A stretch of 60,094 nt of DNA from Burkholderiales bacterium. Lineage in GTDB: Bacteria > Pseudomonadota > Gammaproteobacteria > Burkholderiales > JAEUOS01. This document shows, one piece after another, positions 41,797 to 51,511 of the stretch (the first letter of the stretch is position 1; each line of letters opens with the position of its first letter). Below the pieces are notes generated by a model. It worked only from the letters and a program-made list of their open reading frames with translations, did no database searches and was not told the DNA's origin. The DNA lies in NCBI GenBank assembly GCA_016790695.1, contig JAEUOS010000167.1:1-60094 (forward strand), given 5' to 3'. Both the position numbers and the translations under genes were made by a program.

Positions 41797-43213
41797 AGAG
41801 GCCTTCGCAGTGATCGAAAGGCGGCGCGTCGTGGCGGCCAACGCCGCCGCGCAGGCCGCCGGCGTGCGCGCCGGCCAGAGCCTGGCCGCGGCCCTGGCGC
41901 TCGCGCCACGGCTCGCCTGGCGCGAGCGCGAGCCCGCGCTGGAAGCCGCCGCGCTCGCGGGGCTCGTCCACTGGGGCCTCGGCTATTCCTCCCACGTGGT
42001 GCCGCTGCCGCCGCGCGGCCTGCTCATCGAGACCGGCGGCAGCCTGAAGCTGTTCGGCGGCCGCGGCGCGCTGATCGCCCGCCTGACCGGGGAACTGGCG
42101 GCGCAGGGATTCAGCGCCTCCCTGGCCAGCAGCCCGACGCCGACCGGCGCGCGCATGCTGGCCGAAAGCGGCCATGACGCGCACCCGGAGACCCTGACCG
42201 CCCTGCGCGCGGTGTTGCCCGGCCTGCCGGCGGCGGCGCTGACCGCCGCCGCCGGCTTCGCCGCCACCTTCGCCACCCTGGGCATCGCCACCGTCGCCGA
42301 CGTGCTGGCCCTGCCGCGCGACGGCCTGGCGCGGCGCTTCGGGCGCGACCTCGTCGACGAACTCGATCGTGCCTGCGGCCGCCTCCCCGACCCGGTCACG
42401 CCGTTCGTGCCGCCCGACACGTTTCGCACCGTGATCGCGCTGCCTGCGCCGACCGATTCGGCCGCCCTGCTCGCCTGCGCCTGCGGCCGCGCCCTCAACC
42501 AGCTCGAGAATTTCCTGCGCGCCGGGCGCAAGGCCGCCGACCGCATCGACCTCGCGCTGCACCACGAGCGCGCCGGCCGCCATGACGCACCCGCCGCCTG
42601 CACCGCGCTGCGCCTGGATTTCTTCGAGCCCACCGCCAGCGCCGAGCGCTTCGCGCGCATCCTGGCCGAGCGCCTGGACCGCCTGACGCTCGAACGCCGG
42701 GTCGAGCGCGTCGCCATCAGCGTGCCCGTGCTGCTGCCGGCCGCCGCCGCCAGCGCGTCGCTGCTGCCGGCCGCCGGACGCGAAGGCAGCGGCCTGCTGG
42801 CGCTTTTCGAGCGCCTGCAGGCGCGCCTGGGCGCCGAGGCCATCCAGGGCATGGCAACCCGGCCCGATCACCGCCCCGCGCATGCGACGGCCATGCCGCT
42901 GGTGGCGCGCGAGCCGGCGACGCACCACGCCTTCCGCGCCCGCCGGGCCGACGCCGACCTGGCCGCGCGCGGGCCGCGTCCGGTCTGGCTCGTCGAGCCG
43001 CCCAGACCCTTGCGCGAGATCGGCGGCAAGCCGCATCACGACGGCCCGCTCACCCTCATCGCCGGGCCGGAGCGCATCGAGTCCGGCTGGTGGGACGGCG
43101 CGCCGGTGGCGCGCGACTACTTCATCGCGCAGACCCCGGCCCGCGCGCTCGTGTGGATCTTCCGCGAGCGCGGCCTGCCGCCGGGATGGTTCCTGCAGGG
43201 GGTTTTCGGCTGA
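41735..43213 (+). CDS. imuB: ImuB, Y-family polymerase-like protein
   Basis: A 492-residue DinP/UmuC-like protein lacking polymerase activity in the family. It begins MLWTAIHLACLTLDCI, where active Y-family enzymes have acidic metal-binding residues that are not conserved here. Little-finger and palm-like regions follow, including GLLIETGGSLKLFGGRGAL and ATFATLGIATVADVLALP (helix-hairpin-helix). ImuB is known to bind the beta clamp and bring in DnaE2; GLLALF near residue 345 is a possible, non-ideal clamp motif. Overlaps imuA by 62 bases and is followed by dnaE2 after 10 bases. Confidence 0.9.
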   Translation: MLWTAIHLACLTLDCIPQAPEEAFAVIERRRVVAANAAAQAAGVRAGQSLAAALALAPRLAWREREPALEAAALAGLVHWGLGYSSHVVPLPPRGLLIETGGSLKLFGGRGALIARLTGELAAQGFSASLASSPTPTGARMLAESGHDAHPETLTALRAVLPGLPAAALTAAAGFAATFATLGIATVADVLALPRDGLARRFGRDLVDELDRACGRLPDPVTPFVPPDTFRTVIALPAPTDSAALLACACGRALNQLENFLRAGRKAADRIDLALHHERAGRHDAPAACTALRLDFFEPTASAERFARILAERLDRLTLERRVERVAISVPVLLPAAAASASLLPAAGREGSGLLALFERLQARLGAEAIQGMATRPDHRPAHATAMPLVAREPATHHAFRARRADADLAARGPRPVWLVEPPRPLREIGGKPHHDGPLTLIAGPERIESGWWDGAPVARDYFIAQTPARALVWIFRERGLPPGWFLQGVFG

Positions 43214-43223
43214 ACAGGCGGCG

Positions 43224-46200
43224 ATGCACGACCAATCCACGCTGCCGCGCTACTGCGAGCTGCACTGCCTCTCCAACTTCTCCTTCCTGCGCGGCGCCTC
43301 CTCGGCCGCGGAACTGGTGCAGCGCGCGCTCAAGGTCGGCTACACGGCGCTCGCCATCACCGACGAATGCTCGCTGGCCGGCATCGTGCGCGCGCACGAA
43401 GCGGCGGTGGAGTACGGCTTCAAGCTGATCGTCGGCGCCGAATTCCGCTTCACGCGCGACGAGGCCGAAGGAGCGGCGCGGCCGGCCTCGCGCATCGTCC
43501 TGCTGGTGCAGTCGCTGCAGGGCTACGAAGCCCTGTGCCGGCTGATCACGACGGCGCGGCGACGCAGCGCCAAGGGGGATTACGCCTTCGCGCGCGCCGA
43601 TCTCGAGTCCGGCGTGCCGGGCTGCGCCTGCCTGTACGTGCCGGACCTGCCGGTGCGCACCCCGGCGCATCCGGCACTGCCCGGCGGCATGGACGAGGCA
43701 ACGCGCGTGGCGCACCTTGCCGCCGACGCGCGCGCCCTCGCCCGGCACTTCCCGGGCCGCTTCTGGATCGCCGCCGAACTCACCGCCGGCCCCAACGACC
43801 GCGCCAACCGCCTGGCCATCGAGGCGATCGCCGCCGCCACCGGACTGCCGGTCACGGCCGCCGGCGGCGCGCTCATGCACGCACGCCGCCGCAAGGCGCT
43901 GCAGGACGTGCTCACCGCCACGCGGCTCGGCCGGCCGGTGGCCGATTGCGGCCTCGCGCTCGAGCCCAGCGGGGAACGCCACCTGCGCACGCGGCTTGCG
44001 CTCGCGCGCCTGGTCCCGCATCCGTGGCTGGAAGAAACCGTGCGCATCGCCGCCACCTGCAATTTCTCGGTCGACGCGCTGCGCTACGAGTACCCGCAGG
44101 AGGCGGTGCCGCCGGGCGTGACGCCGGCGCAGCATCTGAGGAACCTCACCGCGGCCGGCATGGCCTGGCGCTTCCCGGAAGGCGCCCCCGCCGCGGTCGC
44201 CGCGCAGGTCGAGCACGAACTCGCGCTCATCGCCGAGCTCGGCTACGAGGCCTACTTCCTCACCGTGCACGACATCGTCGCCTTCGCGCGCGCGGAAGGC
44301 ATCCTGTGCCAGGGGCGCGGCTCGGCGGCCAATTCGGCGGTGTGCTACTGCCTCGGCGTGACCGAGGTCGACCCCTCGCGCGGCACCCTGCTGTTCGAGC
44401 GCTTCATCTCGAAGGAACGCAACGAGCCGCCGGACATCGACGTCGACTTCGAGCACGAGCGCCGCGAGGAGGTGATCCAGTACATCTACCGCAAGTACGG
44501 GCGGCAGCGCGCCGCGCTGGCGGCGGCGGTCGCCACCTACCGGCCGAAGAGCGCGCTCAAGGACGTCGGGCGCGCGCTCGGCTTCGCGCCCGACCAGCTC
44601 GAGCGCCTCGCGCGCGGCCTGGCCTGGTGGGACCGCCGCGACGCCCTGCCCGAGCGCATGCGCGACGCCGGGCTCGATCCGGCCTCGCCGCAGGTGAAGA
44701 TGCTGCTCGATCTCACCGCGCAGCTGATCGGCTTCCCGCGCCACCTGTCGCAGCACTCGGGCGGCTTCGTCATCGTCCGCGACGACCTGTCGAAGTTCGT
44801 GCCGGTCGAGAACGCCGCCATGCCCGGGCGCACCGTGATCCAGTGGGACAAGGACGACCTCGAGGCCGTCGGCCTGCTCAAGGTCGATGTGCTCGCGCTC
44901 GGCATGCTCTCGGCGATCCGCCGCACGCTGGATTTCCTGGGCGAGCGCCGCGGCCGGCCGTTCGCGATGATGGAAGTGCCCCGGGAGGACCCGCGCGTCT
45001 ACGACATGCTGTGCCGGGGCGAGTCGATGGGCGTGTTCCAGGTCGAGTCGCGCGCGCAGATGAGCATGCTGCCGCGGCTGGCGCCGCGCACGTTCTACGA
45101 CCTGGTGATCGAGGTGGCGATCGTGCGCCCGGGACCGATCCAGGGCGGCATGGTGCATCCCTACCTGCGCCGCCGCCAGGGGCTGGAGGAGGTCACCTAC
45201 CCGTCGCCGGCGGTCGAGAAGGTGCTCAGGCGCACCCTGGGGGTGTCGATCTTCCAGGAGCAGGTGATGCAGCTGGCGGTGGTGGCCGCCGGCTTCACCC
45301 CGGGCGAGGCCGACCAGCTGCGCCGCGCCATGGCGGCCTGGAAGCGCAAGGGCGGGCTGACGCCGTTCGAGGAGCGCCTGAAGAAGGGCATGGCCGAGCG
45401 CGGCTACGCGCCCGAATGGGCCGAGCAGATCTACCGCCAGATGCTGGGCTTCGGCGAGTACGGCTTCCCCGAAAGCCACGCCGCCAGCTTCGCGCTCCTG
45501 GTCTACGTGTCGTCGTGGCTCAAGTGCTTCGAGCCGGCGGCGTTCTTCTGCGCGCTCGTCAACAGCCAGCCGATGGGCTTCTACTCGCCCTCGCAACTGA
45601 TGCAGGAAGCGCGGCGCCTGGGCCTGGCCGTGCTGCCGGCGGACGTGACGGTGAGCGGCATCGACTGCACGCTGGAGGACGGCGACGCGGCGCGCGCGCG
45701 CTGGCGCGCGCGCCTGGCGGCCGCGCTCGCGCCGGCGGCGCCCGGCGCCGCGCCGCCCGACACCCGCGACCAGCCGGCCATCCGCCTGGGCCTGAAGCGC
45801 ATCCGCCATCTGTCGTCGGCGGCGATGCAGCGCATCGTCGCGGCGCGCCGTGCGCAGGCCTTTGCCGGCGTCGACGACCTCGCGCGCCGCGCCGCGCTCG
45901 ACCGCGGCGACCTCGAAGCGCTCTCGGCCGCCGACGCCCTCGCCAGCCTCGCCGGCCACCGGCGCCAGGCGCTGTGGCAGGTCGCAGGCATCGAGGCGCC
46001 ATTGCCGATCCTGCCTGCCGCCGCCACCGCCGAGACGCCGGCCCGGCTCGCCGCGCCGTCCGAAGGCGAGGACATCGTCGCCGACTACGCCACCCTGGGG
46101 CTCACCCTGCGGCGCCATCCGCTGGCGCTGCTGCGCCCGCTCCTGGCCGCGCGGCGCCTGGCCAGTTCCGCCGAACTTGCGCTCTACCCGCACAAGCGCC

Positions 46201-46478
46201 TGGCACGCGCCGCCGGCATCGTCGTCAACCGCCAGCGCCCCGACACCGCCAAGGGGGTGATCTTCATCACCCTGGAGGACGAGTCCGGCAACATCAACGT
46301 GGTGTGCTGGCCGCAGGTGATCGAGGCGCAGCGCCGCGAGATCCTCACCGCACGCCTGCTCACCGTCTACGGCGTGTGGAAGACCGACGGCAAGGTCTCG
46401 CACCTGATCGCCAAGCGCGTCGCCGACGACACCGCGCTATTGGGGCGGCTGGCGACGCGGTCGCGGGATTTTCATTGA
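43224..46478 (+). CDS. dnaE2: Error-prone DNA polymerase III alpha subunit DnaE2
   Basis: A 1084-residue C-family polymerase for translesion synthesis after DNA damage (ImuC). PHP domain at the N-terminus (YCELHCLSNFSFLRGASSAAE is split by its key parts ELHCLSNFSFL and RGAS). Catalytic acidic residues are Asp404 and Asp406 in PPDIDVDFEHER. PGPIQGGMVHPYLRR and GFGEYGFPESHAASFALL are typical of DnaE2. The OB-fold near the C-terminus (GVIFITLEDESGNINVVCWP) is intact. It lacks the long C-terminal tau-binding tail of DnaE1. Last gene of the SOS cassette. ATG 43224 has AGGCGG before it. Confidence 0.96.
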   Translation: MHDQSTLPRYCELHCLSNFSFLRGASSAAELVQRALKVGYTALAITDECSLAGIVRAHEAAVEYGFKLIVGAEFRFTRDEAEGAARPASRIVLLVQSLQGYEALCRLITTARRRSAKGDYAFARADLESGVPGCACLYVPDLPVRTPAHPALPGGMDEATRVAHLAADARALARHFPGRFWIAAELTAGPNDRANRLAIEAIAAATGLPVTAAGGALMHARRRKALQDVLTATRLGRPVADCGLALEPSGERHLRTRLALARLVPHPWLEETVRIAATCNFSVDALRYEYPQEAVPPGVTPAQHLRNLTAAGMAWRFPEGAPAAVAAQVEHELALIAELGYEAYFLTVHDIVAFARAEGILCQGRGSAANSAVCYCLGVTEVDPSRGTLLFERFISKERNEPPDIDVDFEHERREEVIQYIYRKYGRQRAALAAAVATYRPKSALKDVGRALGFAPDQLERLARGLAWWDRRDALPERMRDAGLDPASPQVKMLLDLTAQLIGFPRHLSQHSGGFVIVRDDLSKFVPVENAAMPGRTVIQWDKDDLEAVGLLKVDVLALGMLSAIRRTLDFLGERRGRPFAMMEVPREDPRVYDMLCRGESMGVFQVESRAQMSMLPRLAPRTFYDLVIEVAIVRPGPIQGGMVHPYLRRRQGLEEVTYPSPAVEKVLRRTLGVSIFQEQVMQLAVVAAGFTPGEADQLRRAMAAWKRKGGLTPFEERLKKGMAERGYAPEWAEQIYRQMLGFGEYGFPESHAASFALLVYVSSWLKCFEPAAFFCALVNSQPMGFYSPSQLMQEARRLGLAVLPADVTVSGIDCTLEDGDAARARWRARLAAALAPAAPGAAPPDTRDQPAIRLGLKRIRHLSSAAMQRIVAARRAQAFAGVDDLARRAALDRGDLEALSAADALASLAGHRRQALWQVAGIEAPLPILPAAATAETPARLAAPSEGEDIVADYATLGLTLRRHPLALLRPLLAARRLASSAELALYPHKRLARAAGIVVNRQRPDTAKGVIFITLEDESGNINVVCWPQVIEAQRREILTARLLTVYGVWKTDGKVSHLIAKRVADDTALLGRLATRSRDFH

Positions 46479-46712
46479 TCCCTGCATCGGCGCAGGAAAG
46501 CACCGGCACCGCCGGCGCACGAATCCACGGACCGCCTGCCTGCGCCCGACATGCGCCGCGATCGGCACGCACCCCCGATCGTCGCGCCACCGTTCCGCGT
46601 CTCCCGCGGTGCAGGACACCCCGGTCAGCACATCCGCCGGCTTGCGCGCGGTGATGCCGGGGCCGCGCCGCGATTCAACCTGCGCGCTGCGGATGCCACT
46701 GAAGCGATCGCG

Positions 46713-47516
46713 TCAGGTTCCCACCCGGAGCGGCGCGGTCATCTTGCGCAATGCGGCGATCACGGATAGCGCGGTGATCCTGCCGGTGCGCGGGTTGTCC
46801 GACGGAATGTTGGCGATCTCCATCGAGAAGGACGCCGAATCGGCATCGACCTCGATGCGATGGGTGTTGCGCGAGAGCTGCGGGTCGGCCCAGATCTCCA
46901 GCTGGGTGGCGTCGGGCCCGATGCCGGCGAGCGACAGCGCCACGGCGACGTTGAGGTTGGCCGGAAATCCCACCGCGGCGTCGCGCGGCGAGCCGGCGAA
47001 CACCCGCAGCGGGGCGCGGATGTCCTCGATGGCGATGTTGTTCTCCACCAGATACGGCGCGCCGACGAGGCCCCGGACGGGCTTGCGGGTGATCATGCGC
47101 ACCGCGTGGATGGTGCCTTCGGCGGCGGCGCTCACCGCGTCGAGCCCGATCAGCGCGCCGGTCGGCACGATGATCTGCCCGCCGGTCTCGCGCGCGAGTT
47201 CGACCAGGTCCCAGTGGCGCAACAGGGCGCCGACCGACAGCACCAGCACCTTCTTGCCGGCGGCGAGCATCGGCCGCGCGATGTCGGCCAGCAGTGCCGA
47301 GGGCGCGCACTCGACCACGACGTCGCACTGCGGTTCGAGGCCCGCGATGTCGGTGAACACGCACGGCGACCTGAACTGCGCGCGCGAGCGGGCCGCGGCG
47401 GGATCACGCACGGCGACGGCGGCGAGCGCGAGGCCCGGCATGCCGGCGTCGAGCTTCCCGGCGACGCTCCGGCCGATGGCTCCCAGGCCGGCGATGCCCA
47501 CGCGCAATGGCGACAT
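46713..47516 (-). CDS. nadX: L-aspartate dehydrogenase
   Basis: A 267-residue NAD(P)-dependent enzyme converting L-aspartate to iminoaspartate/oxaloacetate. Rossmann motif VGIAGLGAIGRSV at the start, VVVECAPSALLADIARPMLAAGK, and the conserved IIVPTGALIGLDAVSAAAEG and PANLNVAVALSLAGIGPDAT segments. Family members serve NAD synthesis or aspartate metabolism. The 234-base interval 46479-46712 between this gene and the convergent dnaE2 contains no ORF that I support, and no clear terminator. It follows the small ABM gene; the two are 28 bases apart on the same strand. Confidence 0.9.
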   Translation of the reverse strand: MSPLRVGIAGLGAIGRSVAGKLDAGMPGLALAAVAVRDPAAARSRAQFRSPCVFTDIAGLEPQCDVVVECAPSALLADIARPMLAAGKKVLVLSVGALLRHWDLVELARETGGQIIVPTGALIGLDAVSAAAEGTIHAVRMITRKPVRGLVGAPYLVENNIAIEDIRAPLRVFAGSPRDAAVGFPANLNVAVALSLAGIGPDATQLEIWADPQLSRNTHRIEVDADSASFSMEIANIPSDNPRTGRITALSVIAALRKMTAPLRVGT

Positions 47517-47544
47517 GTAAGCCTGCTCCGGTCCGCCGCGCCGC

Positions 47545-47853
47545 TCAGGCCGGGCTCAGGACGCGCAGATCCATGCCGCGCACGTAGTCCTTGACGCGCT
47601 CGCGGTACGCCTTCATGTGCGGCGCCACCGAGTGCGCCTTGAGCGCCTCGACGCTGGCCCACTTCTCGATGATGGTCACGCGGTCCGGCCCGAGCACGGT
47701 CTGGGTGGGAATCCCGGTCTGCGCATCGACGGCAGGACCGTATTCGATGCAGCCGTCCTCGGCCAGCACGGCCGGAATGTTCTTGTTGAATTCGACCAGG
47801 AACGCTGCGCGCGTTCCCGGATTGAGCTCGATGGTGGCGATGACGTGGATCAC
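47545..47853 (-). CDS. ABM-family antibiotic biosynthesis monooxygenase domain protein
   Basis: A 102-residue protein of the dimeric alpha+beta barrel ABM fold, as in YgiN quinol monooxygenase. Starts with GTG at 47853: VIHVIATIELNPGTRAAFL, then NIPAVLAEDGCIEYGPAVD, VTIIEKWASVEALKAHSVAPHM as the usual second half. Substrate is unknown; quinols are plausible. The ribosome-binding site GAGGAAG lies 6 bases before the start and overlaps the 3' arm of a hairpin. It is located between htpG and nadX. Confidence 0.9.
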   Translation of the reverse strand: MIHVIATIELNPGTRAAFLVEFNKNIPAVLAEDGCIEYGPAVDAQTGIPTQTVLGPDRVTIIEKWASVEALKAHSVAPHMKAYRERVKDYVRGMDLRVLSPA

Positions 47854-47859
47854 GGGCTT

Positions 47860-47886
47860 CCTCGCGGCGTTGACGACGCCGCGAGG
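47860..47886 (-). other. Hairpin overlapping the ribosome-binding site downstream of htpG
   Basis: Eleven-base perfect arms (CCTCGCGGCGT at 47860-47870 and complement at 47876-47886) with a 5-base loop. In the message the 3' arm ends in GAGG, which belongs to the GAGGAAG ribosome-binding site of the ABM gene. No U-tract follows, so it could be an htpG terminator remnant, a translational control element, or both. Confidence 0.4.
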
Positions 47887-47947
47887 ATAGCAGGACCGGC
47901 GCGCCGCCCCGGAACCGCGTTCCCGCTGCCCTGGAGCGGCGGTCGCG

Positions 47948-49858
<1,911 letters not shown>

Positions 49859-49939
49859 GGGCAGACCTCCTGGAAAGGCGAAAAAACGCGTCCGGCGGGA
49901 AATGGGGACGCCGGCAGGGCTTTTCAAGCCCCGGCGCGC

Positions 49940-50722
49940 CTAGAACGGCTTGCGGCCGAATTTCGCGGCGAGCGCCCCCGCCCCCATGCGCAACAGCCCC
50001 AGGTCGCTGCCGACGGCGACGAACAGGGCGCCGGCATCGAGCATGCGCTGTCCGTCGGCTTCGCCGACGAGGATGCCGGGCGCCTTGCCATGCGCGCGAA
50101 TGCGCCGGATCGCATCGGCGATCGCGGACTGCACCTCGGGATGCGGGATGTCGCCGCGATGGCCCATGTCGGCGGCCAGGTCGTTCGGCCCGATGAACAC
50201 GCCGTCGACGCCGTCGACCTTGCAGATCGCATCGAGGTTGTCCAGCGCCTGGCGGGTTTCGGTCTGCACCAGCACGCAGATCTCCGCGTTGGCGCGGTTG
50301 AGGTAGTCCTTGATCCAGCCGTAACCGGCCGCGCGCGTGCTCGACGCCACGCCGCGCACGCCGTCGGGCGGAAAGCGGGTCGCGGCGACCGCGGCGGCGG
50401 CTTCCTCGGCGGTCTGCACATAGGGCAGGAGCAGCGTCTGCGCGCCGATGTCGAGGGTGCGCTTGATCAGCACCAGGTCGTTCCAGGCCGGGCGCACCAC
50501 CGGATGCGAGCCGCAGCGGCCGTCGATGCCGCGCGCGGCCATCAGCTGCGCCTGCACCAGATGGGGATCGTTGGGCGAATGCTCGGTGTCGAGCAGCAGC
50601 CAGTCGAATCCGGCCGGCGCGGCCGCCTCGACCACCTGATGCGCCCACAGGCTCATCCACAGGCCGATCTGCGGGCGCCCGGCGGCGAGGTTGCGCTTGA
50701 ACTGGTTGACGGGGAGTTCCAT
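49940..50722 (-). CDS. HpcH/HpaI family class II aldolase
   Basis: A 260-residue metal-dependent pyruvate aldolase, similar to 4-hydroxy-2-oxoheptanedioate aldolase Hpa[17 protein letters not shown] opens the TIM barrel, [17 protein letters not shown] carries active-site residues, [16 protein letters not shown] the catalytic Arg, and [17 protein letters not shown] the metal/substrate-binding segment. Glu in [10 protein letters not shown] is the metal ligand. ATG 50722 with AAAGGA before it is preferred to ATG 50737. HpaI activity on homoprotocatechuate products needs partner genes that are not present, so substrate is uncertain (could be 2-dehydro-3-deoxyglucarate aldolase). Confidence 0.9.
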   Translation of the reverse strand: MELPVNQFKRNLAAGRPQIGLWMSLWAHQVVEAAAPAGFDWLLLDTEHSPNDPHLVQAQLMAARGIDGRCGSHPVVRPAWNDLVLIKRTLDIGAQTLLLPYVQTAEEAAAAVAATRFPPDGVRGVASSTRAAGYGWIKDYLNRANAEICVLVQTETRQALDNLDAICKVDGVDGVFIGPNDLAADMGHRGDIPHPEVQSAIADAIRRIRAHGKAPGILVGEADGQRMLDAGALFVAVGSDLGLLRMGAGALAAKFGRKPF

Positions 50723-50799
50723 GAGGTCCTTTCGCATGCGCGGGGCGACGCCCGCGGGGGGAATCCCGGCCGCCGGCGCCCGGGGCGCCGGCGGCCGGC

Positions 50800-51351
50800 C
50801 TAGACGTAGCGCACTTCGAGAATCTCCAGCTCCTCGCGCCCGGCCGGCGTGGCCAGCGTGACCACATCGCCCTCGCGCGCCTTGAGCAGGGCGCGCGCGA
50901 CCGGCGAGATCCAGCTGATGCGTCCGGCCGCCGGCTCGGCTTCGTCGACCCCGACGATCTGCACGGCGCATTGCTCGCCGGCGCGGTTGACGTAGGTGAC
51001 GGTGGCGCCGAAGAAGATCTGGTCGTTGCCGCTCTGCCGCGACGGCTCGACGACTTCGGCGGCTTCCATGCGCCGGGACAGGAAGCGGATGCGGCTGTCG
51101 ATCTGGCGCAGGCGCCGCTTGCCGTAGATGTAGTCGCCGTTCTCCGAGCGGTCGCCGTTGGACGCCGCCCACGCGATGGTTTCGACCAGCTTCGGGCGCT
51201 CCTCGCGATAGAGCCGGTCGAATTCGGCCTTCAGGGCGGCATAGCCCGCAGGTGTGATGTAATTCTTGCCGCCGGCCGGCAACTTTGGCGCCTCGGCGGT
51301 GTCTTCCTCTTCGTCGACGGCGTCGGTTTCGCGGGTGAATGCCTTGCTCAT
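50800..51351 (-). CDS. greB: Transcription elongation factor GreB
   Basis: A 183-residue factor that stimulates cleavage of backtracked RNA in RNA polymerase. [25 protein letters not shown] starts the N-terminal coiled coil, [25 protein letters not shown] carries the acidic tip (Asp, Glu), and the FKBP-like C-terminal domain contains [18 protein letters not shown]. The pattern fits GreB rather than GreA. An N-terminal acidic extension of about 25 residues ([15 protein letters not shown]) is not part of the usual fold. It diverges from the M16 peptidase gene. Confidence 0.94.
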   Translation of the reverse strand: MSKAFTRETDAVDEEEDTAEAPKLPAGGKNYITPAGYAALKAEFDRLYREERPKLVETIAWAASNGDRSENGDYIYGKRRLRQIDSRIRFLSRRMEAAEVVEPSRQSGNDQIFFGATVTYVNRAGEQCAVQIVGVDEAEPAAGRISWISPVARALLKAREGDVVTLATPAGREELEILEVRYV

Positions 51352-51511
51352 GCGCTGCCTTCGTTGATCCGCCCGCGGCGGGCGGGGCCGGGGCTGCCGG
51401 CGGGCGTCGCGCCCGCGGGCGCGCGTGCCGAGGCGCCGCCGGACACCGCGACGGCGCGATGCGCGCGCCGCCGGACCCGAAATTCTAGCACCGCCCCTCC
51501 AGACGCCCCTC

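Noticed and set aside
43122..46403. 1093-codon open frame opposite dnaE2, and a 1095-codon frame on the same strand
   Set aside because: Both overlap a complete DnaE2 with all its motifs. Their composition is that of shifted frames.
46479..46712. Possible small gene between dnaE2 and nadX
   Set aside because: The short open frames here are Arg/Pro-rich, lack ribosome-binding sites and look like non-coding GC-rich DNA.
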